Below, one piece after another: positions 43,513 to 51,902 of a stretch of 64,000 bases of DNA. Numbering within the stretch: the stretch's first letter is position 1; each line of letters begins with the position of its first letter. The stretch spans positions 60,276 to 124,275 of the forward strand of contig CAZEPV010000005.1 in assembly GCA_964514235.1 (NCBI GenBank), written 5' to 3'. Under the pieces are notes generated by a model. The model saw only the letters and a list, made by a program, of their open reading frames with translations. It was not told the DNA's origin and did no database searches. This DNA comes from JAAYRQ01 sp035647235. GTDB taxonomy: Bacteria > Bacillota > Syntrophomonadia > Syntrophomonadales > Syntrophomonadaceae. Position numbers and translations under genes: made by a program.

Positions 43513-44533
43513 TTTTAAGCACCTCAATTTCTAAACCCTGCTGATGTAAATAGGCCAAAGCATCATTGATGATCGCAGCTTCGCCTATAAATTCTAAAAC
43601 TAAATTGCCAAAAGGTGTATCTTTTATCCGATCAATATTCCCATATAAAATATTAACCTTAATGTCAAATAATCTAATCATGGAAGAAATTATAGGTTCA
43701 CCTGCTGATTTGCCTATAAAGGAAACACGAACTAAGCGTTTATATATATCATTTTCCAAAGGAGTTTGTAAAACAAGATCTTCAGGGATTTCATTGTTAA
43801 CTATGGCTTTAATAAAACTTTGCGAAGTAGGTGTACCTGGATTAGAAAAGATAGTAAGAACATCGCCGACTTCGACAATTTTAGCATCATCTATAACAGC
43901 CACCTTATCACAGACTTGTTTAATTACATTCATATCATGGGTAATTAAAAGAATGGTAATATTAAGCTGTTGGTTGATATCCTTAAGTAATTTCAAAATA
44001 GACCTAGTAGTTTCGGGGTCTAAGGCTGAAGTAGCTTCATCAGAAAGTAAAATTTTAGGGTTGTTGGCTAAAGCCCTAGCAATTCCGACTCTTTGCTTTT
44101 GTCCTCCGCTAAGTTGGCTAGGGTATACTTTGGTTTTATCAGTAAGTCCTACTATTTCTAATAGTTCATTTACTCTAGCCTTAGCTTCAACAGGCGGCAC
44201 TTTAGCTATTTCGAGGGGGAACATTATATTATCAAAAACTGTCCTAGAAGATAATAAGTTAAAATGTTGAAATATCATGCCGATCTTCTGCCGAGCATAA
44301 CGCAAATTCCCCCTGTCAAGGTTAGTTACATCCTGCCCATCTACATTTATTATGCCCTTGGTAGGCTTTTCCAACATATTTATACAGCGGATCAAGGTAC
44401 TTTTACCTGCACCACTCAAACCAATAATACCAAATATTTCCCCTTGGTTAATTGTTAGGCTAACATCATCCAAAGCTAAGACTTCATGGCTAGGGGTTAT
44501 GAAAATCTTAGTAAGATTACTTATTTTTATCAA
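43505..44533 (-). CDS. metN: Methionine ABC transporter ATPase MetN
   Basis: MetN powers the methionine importer. It has Walker A GLSGAGKST, signature LSGGQKQR and Walker B LLSDEATSALDP. The C-terminal NIL domain (about 265-342), which binds methionine and shuts transport, is present. It starts at TTG 44533 with AGGAGG eight bases upstream. No S-box or T-box leader is seen. An unknown anchored protein gene lies 25 bp upstream on the same strand. Confidence 0.95.
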   Translation of the reverse strand: MIKISNLTKIFITPSHEVLALDDVSLTINQGEIFGIIGLSGAGKSTLIRCINMLEKPTKGIINVDGQDVTNLDRGNLRYARQKIGMIFQHFNLLSSRTVFDNIMFPLEIAKVPPVEAKARVNELLEIVGLTDKTKVYPSQLSGGQKQRVGIARALANNPKILLSDEATSALDPETTRSILKLLKDINQQLNITILLITHDMNVIKQVCDKVAVIDDAKIVEVGDVLTIFSNPGTPTSQSFIKAIVNNEIPEDLVLQTPLENDIYKRLVRVSFIGKSAGEPIISSMIRLFDIKVNILYGNIDRIKDTPFGNLVLEFIGEAAIINDALAYLHQQGLEIEVLKNA

Positions 44534-44558
44534 TACTACGGCCTCCTAATTAATCTAT

Positions 44559-45092
44559 CTACAGAGATGGCTCATTTTGTAAAATGATTTTGTTGACTTT
44601 ATTGTCCCTGATATGAAAAAATATACTGCTATTGTTATCTGCCCCATAGGCTACATCAAAATCTTTTGTATTGCCAACCTTGGAAACAGAGCTATAATTT
44701 TCACCATATGCGGTGACCACTTTATCAAAATTATCTCCAATACAAATATCCCTGCTAGTGAATACTTCCTCTTCACTTATATGAATTCTACTTAATATAT
44801 TTTCCTTTTTACTAAAGGTAAATAAGCAATCAAAATCAACTGGACTATAGATGGTGCTTCTACCAAGGGTCTTACCATTAGGTAGGATATGCTTAACTTC
44901 GTCCCAGGCGAAGGAACCAACTATAACTTGTCCCTGAGGTAGGTTTACAGTAAAATCATCAATACTTAAAATTGTGTCTTCAGAAGGGTATACTACTTCC
45001 AATGGTTCCTGATTATTAGCTATATAAAAGCCTATAGTATAGACTATTACTACTATTGCGATTACGCATAGGATCTGATACTTAGTTTTCAT
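44559..45092 (-). CDS. Unknown anchored or secreted protein leading the met operon
   Basis: I do not recognise this 177-residue protein. Residues about 6-25 form a hydrophobic N-terminal anchor or uncleaved signal. The outer part is rich in beta-forming and Asp/Asn residues, with no cysteine pair or catalytic motif. AAGGAG precedes its ATG. It lies 25 bp ahead of metN, so it may be the first gene of the met transcript. Any link to methionine uptake is inference from position. Confidence 0.75.
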   Translation of the reverse strand: MKTKYQILCVIAIVVIVYTIGFYIANNQEPLEVVYPSEDTILSIDDFTVNLPQGQVIVGSFAWDEVKHILPNGKTLGRSTIYSPVDFDCLFTFSKKENILSRIHISEEEVFTSRDICIGDNFDKVVTAYGENYSSVSKVGNTKDFDVAYGADNNSSIFFHIRDNKVNKIILQNEPSL

Positions 45093-45197
45093 AGAAACAA
45101 CTCCTTTAACTATTTATAGATTTGGGAAATAATATACAATTATTTTATTCCATATATGTTATTATACTCTTTGGCAGTAAAAATAGGTAGGTGTAGG

Positions 45198-46133
45198 ATG
45201 AACAATCAGTTAGCACCCGTATGGGAGAATAAAAGATACCATACTTTAAATCATCATTTAAAGAAAAGATTTGGCCAAAAGATTTTTAAAATATCCTTAG
45301 ATGGTGGTTTTACCTGTCCGAACCGTGATGGTACTTTAGCCAAAGGTGGCTGTTTTTTCTGTAGTGCAAGTGGTTCGGGGGATTTTGCGGGCAACCGTGT
45401 AGATAGAATAAGTGACCAATTTGAAAATATAAAAAAGGTGATGCACCGTAAATGGACCCATGGTAAATATATTGCATATTTCCAAGCTTTTACTAATACT
45501 TATGCCCCCACGGGTATCTTATCCAATTTATATGAAGAGGCTATAAATCAACCTGGTGTTGTAGGGTTAGCCATAGCTACTAGACCAGATTGTATTGATG
45601 ACAATGTTATTAACTTATTAGCTGAATTCAATCGGAAAACTTATCTTTGGGTAGAAGTAGGCCTACAAACGGTGCACGAAAGATCGAGTAGGGCTATGAA
45701 TTTACAATACAATTATGAAACATTTTTAACTGGACTTGAAAAGTTACAAAACAATGGTATAGAAACTTGTACCCATATTATTTTAGGCTTACCGGGTGAA
45801 AGTCCAGAAGATATGATGATTACCGCTAAAAGTATAGCAAAATTGCCCATTCAAGGCTTAAAAATTCATCTACTTCATTTAATGCAGGGTACCCCTTTGG
45901 CCAAGATTTATGCTAAAAACCCATTTCCACTTTTAAGCCAAGAAGAATATGTAGGCTTAGTAGTTGACATATTGGGAATATTGCCCCCAGAGATAGTTAT
46001 ACATCGCCTAACTGGAGACAGTCCTAGAGACTTATTAATCGGGCCCCAATGGAGTCTTAATAAATGGCAAGTCCTAAATAATATAGACAATCTTTTAATC
46101 AGTAGAAATACTTGGCAAGGCAAATATTATTAA
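45198..46133 (+). CDS. TIGR01212 family radical SAM protein
   Basis: This is a radical SAM protein of the YtqA/YhcC type. Its cluster cysteines have the unusual wide spacing of the family, with CPNRDGTLAKGGCFFC. Further matches are IATRPDCI, WVEVGLQTVHERSS and GLPGESPEDM. I start at ATG 45198, after AGGTAGGTGTAGG, giving 311 residues. Family members are thought to modify tRNA or rRNA, but the reaction here is not certain. It is divergent from the preceding met operon and convergent with the SLH gene. Confidence 0.9.
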   Translation: MNNQLAPVWENKRYHTLNHHLKKRFGQKIFKISLDGGFTCPNRDGTLAKGGCFFCSASGSGDFAGNRVDRISDQFENIKKVMHRKWTHGKYIAYFQAFTNTYAPTGILSNLYEEAINQPGVVGLAIATRPDCIDDNVINLLAEFNRKTYLWVEVGLQTVHERSSRAMNLQYNYETFLTGLEKLQNNGIETCTHIILGLPGESPEDMMITAKSIAKLPIQGLKIHLLHLMQGTPLAKIYAKNPFPLLSQEEYVGLVVDILGILPPEIVIHRLTGDSPRDLLIGPQWSLNKWQVLNNIDNLLISRNTWQGKYY

Positions 46134-46141
46134 AAGACCCT

Positions 46142-47650
46142 TTATTCAAAATATATTTTAAGAAGCCTTCCATTTCTAGATGTAGATTTTATCCAATAAG
46201 GTTGGCTTTTATCCTTTATTCTTATTCTGCTATCTTCCAAATTATAAACATCCCTGCCATATTCAAATTCATAACGACTTATAAGCTCAACTCTATTAAA
46301 ATTGCGATAATTATTATTTATACGAATTTCTATTTCATCACTAGTGTATTCCCTACCAGAATTGTCATCAATAAACACTATATCATCATGGTCAATATAA
46401 TCGTCGTAGTAATCATCATAATATCTATCATATTCACAATCGATTATTAACTTATTGTTTCTTTCGCGTATTTCTTCAATTGGCATCCAAGAAGTTTTAC
46501 TATTATTTGTCCTAATGATCCTAACATCAATCCGATTCGGTCTATACTTGCTATTATCTATAATTATATAATTATCATATATGTCAATTTCAATTTCTTC
46601 TAAATCATAGTAGCTTGATTTGCCATTTATCCTAAACTCTAGATTGTCTATTCTTGTAATCTTATTGCCGCTTCTATCATAGACTGCTTCAATATCTGCA
46701 AGGTAGAGATTGGACCAATAATCATCAGTCCTATGCCTACCTTTACTTAGGTCTAAGGTAGCCAAATTGTTTACCCAGTAAACACCTTCAATAATATAAT
46801 AATCATCCTGAAGTTTTACGGATAAACTGTGTTCAGATAAATTATAATTAATACCCCCGATACGCAGAAGATTAGCATTAACAATTTCAGCATCAGATAG
46901 GTAATAAAAACTAGCCTTATTATCAATATAAATTTCTACATAGTCGGGATTGTATCTATAACCATCTACAGACAAAGTAGAAATCCTAGTTGAGGAGGGT
47001 TGGTGGATAGCTGGAGGGGGTGATATATTCGGGGGATAACTATCATAATAAGAAGGAAGATAATTTACTTTGCTTAAAAAGCTAGTTAATATTATAGCTG
47101 CTTGGGCTCTAGTAATATAGTTATAGGGTTTAAATTCCCCATCAGGATAGCCTGTAATAATGCCCTCTTGCTGGGCGGCTTTTATATAACCTGCATAGGG
47201 GTTATTGTTAACAATATTATTATCTTTAAAAGATGCAAAAGCATAATTAGGTGGATTACCCAAGGCCCTCATTACCATTGCAGCAGCTTCGGCACGATTA
47301 ACGGCTCCGTCCTGGTTAAAACCTCCAGGATATTCGCTGGCGTGTATGATGCCTTGCCTGAGTCCTTCATTAACTTGGGCTTCAGCCCAATTGTTATTAT
47401 GCAGATAGCCATAGGCAGGACTATTATTCATACATCTAAGGAGGACAGATATAAATTCAGCTCTAGTCATGGTATTATCCGGTAGGAAGTTGCCATCAGG
47501 ATAACCCTGTAGGTATCCTAGGTTAGATAAATCGCTAATATAAGCCTGTGCCCAATGATTGGAAGTATCCTTAAAATCAATAGCTAAAACACTTGCACTG
47601 TTCAAAAAGGGGAATATGGATAAAAGCAAGATAATAATTATGCGCCTCAC
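46142..47650 (-). CDS. S-layer homology (SLH) surface protein with internal repeats
   Basis: This exported protein of 502 residues binds the cell wall through three SLH domains (about 25-67, 84-130 and 137-190), after a signal peptide ending near VLA (residue 23). A Pro/Tyr-rich linker (195-221) follows. The C-terminal part has no family I know. It contains three imperfect copies of about 43 residues (about 238-280, 337-379 and 439-480) sharing the pattern E-I/F-R-I-N/D-N/G-K. A very acidic, Tyr-rich stretch (about 405-423) with DDYYDDY lies between copies two and three and may bind cations. It is transcribed toward the radical SAM gene with only eight bases between. Confidence 0.88.
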   Translation of the reverse strand: MRRIIIILLLSIFPFLNSASVLAIDFKDTSNHWAQAYISDLSNLGYLQGYPDGNFLPDNTMTRAEFISVLLRCMNNSPAYGYLHNNNWAEAQVNEGLRQGIIHASEYPGGFNQDGAVNRAEAAAMVMRALGNPPNYAFASFKDNNIVNNNPYAGYIKAAQQEGIITGYPDGEFKPYNYITRAQAAIILTSFLSKVNYLPSYYDSYPPNISPPPAIHQPSSTRISTLSVDGYRYNPDYVEIYIDNKASFYYLSDAEIVNANLLRIGGINYNLSEHSLSVKLQDDYYIIEGVYWVNNLATLDLSKGRHRTDDYWSNLYLADIEAVYDRSGNKITRIDNLEFRINGKSSYYDLEEIEIDIYDNYIIIDNSKYRPNRIDVRIIRTNNSKTSWMPIEEIRERNNKLIIDCEYDRYYDDYYDDYIDHDDIVFIDDNSGREYTSDEIEIRINNNYRNFNRVELISRYEFEYGRDVYNLEDSRIRIKDKSQPYWIKSTSRNGRLLKIYFE

Positions 47651-47849
47651 AATATAACCTCCAAGAATCTTAGTAACTTAATCATAACAAAAAAATAATA
47701 GTTATTGGGTAGTGATTTATATTGACTTAAGTCCTACTTAAGGCGATAAAAAAATATAATGGCTAATATATAAGCAAGGCAAAGGATATCTATACCTAAA
47801 CTTAGAATAGGTAAATATGAATAATAATTTTAGGATGGAGGGAAGCAAA

Positions 47850-48236
47850 TTGGACATTATAGAAGTTCAGTTCAAAAAACTTGTAGAATGGGCGAAAATT
47901 CCCGAATATGAAACAAAGCATGCTGCAGGCTGTGATATAAGCGTAGCGATTCAGGATGAAATGGTACTATACCCAAGTGAAGTTAAAAGTATTTCCACTG
48001 GTTTTGCCATCAAAATCCCCCAGGGTTACGAAGCACAAATTAGAAGTAGGGCAGGGATGGCTAGGAAAGGTCTAGTTGTCGCTAATGCACCTGGGACCAT
48101 AGATGCTGAACATGTGGGAGAGGTCAAAATACTTCTTTTAAATGTAACTGATAAACCTATAAAAATATTACCCCATCAAAAGGTTGCCCAAATGGTATTT
48201 AGCCCAGTAATAAAAGCTAATTTCATAATTAATTAA
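47850..48236 (+). CDS. dut: dUTPase-family protein lacking the C-terminal motif
   Basis: This is a trimeric-type dUTP diphosphatase homologue. Motif 1 is AGCDI, motif 2 RSRAG (67-69 region), motif 3 GTIDAEHVGE with catalytic D85, and motif 4 HQKVAQ. The motif 3 tyrosine that reads the base is a histidine (H88). Motif 5 (GFGSTG), which closes over the active site, is absent because the protein ends at residue 128. It starts at TTG 47850, seven bases after GGAGGG; an earlier ATG at 47817 has no ribosome site. Reduced or changed activity is possible. Confidence 0.85.
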   Translation: MDIIEVQFKKLVEWAKIPEYETKHAAGCDISVAIQDEMVLYPSEVKSISTGFAIKIPQGYEAQIRSRAGMARKGLVVANAPGTIDAEHVGEVKILLLNVTDKPIKILPHQKVAQMVFSPVIKANFIIN

Positions 48237-48246
48237 CCTATATTTA

Positions 48247-48272
48247 AAATGAACCCCTAGGGGTTCATTTTA
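48247..48272. terminator. Bidirectional terminator after dut
   Basis: The palindrome AAAATGAACCCC with GGGGTTCATTTT forms a 12-bp stem flanked by A and T runs, and serves dut and the convergent membrane protein gene, whose stop codon it overlaps. Confidence 0.85.
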
Positions 48273-49220
48273 AATATGGAAAGAACCATTAAGACGCTTT
48301 TGCAAATAATTTCTTTTCCAAATATTTCTGCAAATAAGCAAAAAAGCCCCTAGCGAAGCAAAGATTATGCTAATTCTATTTATGGAATTTATAAGGGAAT
48401 TTTTTATTACACTTATTAATATAAGGGGATTAGTAGTAATCGAGGTTAATAATTTACTTTGCTTGCCAATATTATTTAAAAGATAATTATCCATTAATAT
48501 ACCACTTATATAGGCTATAACCATTGTTATTAAAGCCGAAATCAAAATCCCATATCCTAGCCACTTTATGCTAGTAGAACTTTTTCCTACTAAAAGAAGC
48601 AAAACTATAAATAATATTAATAAACAATAGGGGGTATATTTAATTAAACTATAATAGTTTCTATAGTTATCTATTTTATTATTTAATTCTATTTGTGAAA
48701 GACCCAAAACTTGTGAAATTTTCAATGAATCGGGCCAATTAGCGTTTTTTATAATTGTATTAGCTACCGCTTGGGGTGATTCTATTTGGAATAATTCTAG
48801 TTCTTCCGACTCGTATTTAGCCTCCAGGTTGCTAATTAGATTATTTTCCAGAATTGTTTTACGCTCTTTAAGTGGAACTTCTAATTCTAAGTGATGATTT
48901 TGACCTTTAATATAATCAATGGTTTGGCTTATAAGTTTTTGGCTTTGATGTTCTATCCAATCATTAGAAAAAGCATCATTTATTGCAGGTGTCAGTACAT
49001 TACATATTGGTTCTGAAAACAAGTGGCCAGATGTTTCTTTCATAGATAATAAGACATAGTTTTGGGGCAAATCATGTAGATTATGTTTTACTATTAGTTT
49101 ATTATAGTAATTGGGGTTTAGTATTGTAATTTTAAATCCGATTAGGACTTGGACAAATATTGAAGCTATAATAGTAAGTATAACCAGCATTATTAGTATA
49201 GTAGTTTGAATTTTACCCAT
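48270..49220 (-). CDS. Unknown membrane protein with large outer domain
   Basis: I do not recognise this 316-residue protein. One membrane helix lies at about 8-28, followed by a soluble domain of about 160 residues. Three more helices follow at about 196-212, 219-241 and 283-300. The C-terminus is basic. The layout, an outer domain between helices, suggests a sensor or a relative of small two-part membrane proteins, but no motif supports this. The ATG is near 49220. It is convergent with dut. Confidence 0.75.
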   Translation of the reverse strand: MGKIQTTILIMLVILTIIASIFVQVLIGFKITILNPNYYNKLIVKHNLHDLPQNYVLLSMKETSGHLFSEPICNVLTPAINDAFSNDWIEHQSQKLISQTIDYIKGQNHHLELEVPLKERKTILENNLISNLEAKYESEELELFQIESPQAVANTIIKNANWPDSLKISQVLGLSQIELNNKIDNYRNYYSLIKYTPYCLLILFIVLLLLVGKSSTSIKWLGYGILISALITMVIAYISGILMDNYLLNNIGKQSKLLTSITTNPLILISVIKNSLINSINRISIIFASLGAFLLICRNIWKRNYLQKRLNGSFHI

Positions 49221-49349
49221 TTATAATCCCCCATGAAAATTAGTATTCTTGCTGCTGAACAATTTTTGTATAAAGAGTTATTATCTTAAGCTTTAAATCA
49301 ATTAAATGATACAATAAAATCTTACACATTTGAAGGAGGAATATATCTA

Positions 49350-49898
49350 ATGAATAAATATCAGCTTAATGCCAATGATTCAGTTTTACTTGTGATTGAT
49401 CTCCAGGAAAAATTAATGAATGCTATGAAGGATAGGGAAAGGGTATATAAGAATACAAATTTACTCCTCGCAACTGCTAAACAATTGAATATTCCGGTTT
49501 TGCTGACTGAACAATACCCCAAAGGGCTAGGTCCTACCGTTGAAGAGATAAAAAGCAATTTACCTGAACATCACTATACGGACAAGATTTCTTTTTCGGC
49601 TTGTGTAGATAATCTCCTAGGTGAATTGAAAAATTTAAATAAGAAAAATGTAATTGTTACTGGTAGTGAAACACATATTTGCGTTTATCAAACAGTACGT
49701 GATTTACTGGGTTTAGAATATAATATACATTTGGCCCAAGATGCGGTTTGTTCTAGAACCGATGAAAACTATCATAGTGCTTTATCTCTTATGCAGCAAA
49801 TGGGGGCGGTTATAACTAATACGGAAACTATTATTTTTGATTTGTTAAAGGTAGCGGGAACTAAGGAGTTTAAAGCTATTTCACCTTTACTTAAATAG
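49350..49898 (+). CDS. Isochorismatase-like cysteine hydrolase
   Basis: This is a member of the isochorismatase/nicotinamidase-like hydrolases. The catalytic aspartate is in VIDLQEKLM, and the catalytic cysteine is in GSETHICVYQT. The lysine expected in the middle is in YTDKISFSA. The length of 182 residues fits. GAAGGAGG precedes ATG 49350. The substrate is unknown. It is not obviously linked to neighbours. Confidence 0.88.
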   Translation: MNKYQLNANDSVLLVIDLQEKLMNAMKDRERVYKNTNLLLATAKQLNIPVLLTEQYPKGLGPTVEEIKSNLPEHHYTDKISFSACVDNLLGELKNLNKKNVIVTGSETHICVYQTVRDLLGLEYNIHLAQDAVCSRTDENYHSALSLMQQMGAVITNTETIIFDLLKVAGTKEFKAISPLLK

Positions 49899-50026
49899 AT
49901 GTAGCCTATTATTACTTTTGTTCTGAATATTATGTGGTTGGAAAATAAACTAATGATGTAATTTTATTTATTTTGTATTAGAATAATAATAATGAAAAGT
50001 GATGGTAAAATTAGGAGGTTTTAATT

Positions 50027-50809
50027 ATGGGGAATAAGAAGGCTTTAAAGTACAAAAAAGAGGATGCTATTGGGATAATTACATTTAACCAACCCGATTC
50101 TTATAATTTAGTTGGACCTAATGTCCTTTATGAATTGGAAGAAATCCAACAAGAAATCGAAAAAGATAAAAGTTTACGTGCAGTCGTTATCAATGCTGAA
50201 GGTGATCATTTTTCAGCCGGGGTTGACTTGAATTTCCTGCGCACTGTTGATTCGAATTTTATTATGGAGAACCTGCCCTGGTTGCAAGGCCTATATAGTA
50301 AATGGCAGGAATTACCTATGCCGATTATCGCAGCAATTCAAGGATTATGTTATGGCTCTGCAACAGAACTGATCCTAGGCTGTGACATAAGAATTGCGGC
50401 TAAAGATGCTAGGATATCCATACCAGAGGTAAGATTCGGATTGTCTCCCGATATGGGGGGGACAGTTAGATTGACCCAATTAGTAGGTATGGGACAAGCC
50501 AAAAGGCTAATTATAGGTTGTGAAGAAGTTGATGCAGATGAGGCCTATGCTATTGGTTTAGTGGAAATAGTAGTAGAAAGGGAAGAGCTACAAGAGAGGG
50601 CTATGAAGTTAGCTAAAAGAATATCATATATGCCACCTGCTGCCGTTAGATTTGCGAAAAAAGGTATAAATCTGGCTAATGAGAGTAGTGTTAGTGCGGG
50701 ACTATTATTCGAACAAGCACAATCGACCTACTGTTGTGGAACTGAGGACCAAAACGAAGCTATTGATTCATTTTTCGAGAAAAGAAGGCCCGTATTTAAA
50801 GATAAGTAA
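50027..50809 (+). CDS. Enoyl-CoA hydratase/isomerase (crotonase) family protein
   Basis: This crotonase-fold enzyme of 260 residues acts on acyl-CoAs. The oxyanion-hole segments are HFSAGVDL and CYGSATELILGCD. Both hydratase-type glutamates are present, in ATEL and IPEV. The segment FGLSPDMGGTVRL has an aspartate at the position used by dienoyl-CoA isomerases, so isomerase activity is also possible. GGAGG precedes ATG 50027. It could act with the acyl-CoA dehydrogenase and ligase elsewhere in the window. Confidence 0.88.
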   Translation: MGNKKALKYKKEDAIGIITFNQPDSYNLVGPNVLYELEEIQQEIEKDKSLRAVVINAEGDHFSAGVDLNFLRTVDSNFIMENLPWLQGLYSKWQELPMPIIAAIQGLCYGSATELILGCDIRIAAKDARISIPEVRFGLSPDMGGTVRLTQLVGMGQAKRLIIGCEEVDADEAYAIGLVEIVVEREELQERAMKLAKRISYMPPAAVRFAKKGINLANESSVSAGLLFEQAQSTYCCGTEDQNEAIDSFFEKRRPVFKDK

Positions 50810-50837
50810 TAGCCAACCAATAAGTCTATAAATAAAA

Positions 50838-50877
50838 GTGGCACCTTTCTCATTTGGGGAAGGGGCCATTTTTTTAT
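50838..50877 (+). terminator. Terminator after the crotonase gene
   Basis: TGGC-CCTT pairs with AAGG-GCCA around one mismatch, and seven T residues follow. It overlaps the last codons of the convergent MBL gene. Confidence 0.75.
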
Positions 50878-51668
50878 TCATCATTTATGATTGAGTTTAT
50901 AATGTTATAAGATGACCATTCCCCAGTTGATACATAATAAACTGGGGATTTCCGGGGAAAAAGTTTTTTATCTATTTCCTTAAGTCCTAAACCTTTTTCA
51001 TGTAACTCTTTTGTCTGTGCTTGGACTTCCAATAAAAAATCTAGTTTTTCTTCTAGTTTCCCTTTGCCATTTTTATGGTGTACACCGCTATGGCCACAAA
51101 AGATGGTATCAAAATCTAGCTTAACTAACATTTGCAAGGATTTTATCTTTTGGGGTATGTTTTCTTCCCTGAGACAGTCAAACTCTTTGGTACTTAAAAA
51201 AAGATCACCTGTAAATAGCCAGCCCTCTTGTTTTTCATATAGTGTTACATGATCCTCGGCATGACCTGGAGTATTTAATATTTGAAAACTATGTTTGTCG
51301 GTTTCTATAATATCTGCATAGGGCAGTGGCTTAAAAGGCAGCCTTTTGCCCCATGAAATTATTCTATATAAAGGGAGTTTAGCTTTATTTTTAGCTTCAT
51401 TATTGGAAATATCACTTAAATATAGGGGCACATTTTTGTTAGCCTGTAGCCACCAAGCCATACCCGAATGGTCCTCATGAATATGAGTGATGGCAACCTG
51501 ATTAATTTCCCGACTATTGAAAAAATCGATACTTGATTTAAGTCTAATTGGTCCCGTATCTATTAAGAGTCCATCAGCATTATATAAAAATACGTTCATT
51601 AAAGTTCCAAAAGCTTTGACTTTGCCATGGCCACATAAAACATCTTCATGGTTAAAGGCCTTTATCAT
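50874..51668 (-). CDS. MBL-fold metallo-hydrolase
   Basis: This is a metallo-beta-lactamase-fold hydrolase. The zinc motif is THIHEDHSG, and further ligands are in LNTPGHAEDH and CGHSGVHH. I start at ATG 51668, after AGGGGTGAT, giving 264 residues; ATG 51683 upstream adds five residues. The glyoxalase-II-like group is the nearest, but the substrate is unknown. It is divergent from the EF-G paralogue. Confidence 0.87.
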   Translation of the reverse strand: MIKAFNHEDVLCGHGKVKAFGTLMNVFLYNADGLLIDTGPIRLKSSIDFFNSREINQVAITHIHEDHSGMAWWLQANKNVPLYLSDISNNEAKNKAKLPLYRIISWGKRLPFKPLPYADIIETDKHSFQILNTPGHAEDHVTLYEKQEGWLFTGDLFLSTKEFDCLREENIPQKIKSLQMLVKLDFDTIFCGHSGVHHKNGKGKLEEKLDFLLEVQAQTKELHEKGLGLKEIDKKLFPRKSPVYYVSTGEWSSYNIINSIINDE

Positions 51669-51760
51669 TTTATCACCCCTCATACTAAGAAATTCTAATA
51701 AATAAAGTATATACCAAATATTCTAACAAAAAAACATTGATGGAGGGGATAATTTTTTAT

Positions 51761-51789
51761 TTGACAAAGGTCTATCTAGCTAATATAAT
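51761..51789 (+). promoter_or_regulatory. Consensus sigma-A promoter of the EF-G paralogue
   Basis: TTGACA (51761-51766) and TATAAT (51784-51789) both match consensus exactly with a 17-bp spacer. RNA should start near 51796, leaving a leader of about 107 nt. It is the strongest promoter I found in the window. Confidence 0.9.
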
Positions 51790-51838
51790 TGTAATTTGGG
51801 ATGTTGGTTATAACTTAAAATATTTTAGTAACCAGGGT

Positions 51839-51876
51839 TTCGGCATAACTTTTTCAAGGAATGCCGAAATTTTTTG
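51839..51876 (+). terminator. Leader terminator before the EF-G paralogue
   Basis: TTCGGCAT (51839-51846) and ATGCCGAA (51861-51868) make an 8-bp stem followed by ATTTTTT. It lies inside the leader, 34 bp before the gene and 50 bp after the predicted RNA start, so it looks like an attenuator. An upstream hairpin pairs TGGTTA (51805-51810) with TAACCA (51829-51834). A five-codon frame (ATG 51801 to TAA 51818, MLVIT) lies there too, without a good ribosome site. Confidence 0.65.
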
Positions 51877-51902
51877 ATGTGAAATAAGGAGTGTATACCT
51901 TA

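Noticed and set aside
43566..44270. A 234-codon open frame on the plus strand
   Set aside because: It is the antisense of metN, has no ribosome site, and its amino-acid composition is that of a shadow frame.
46112..46450. A 112-codon plus-strand frame overlapping the SLH gene
   Set aside because: It is Ile-rich antisense of the Asp/Tyr-rich repeat region and has no start signal.
51801..51818. MLVIT leader peptide as an annotated gene
   Set aside because: There is no well-spaced ribosome site, so I mention it only as part of the leader.
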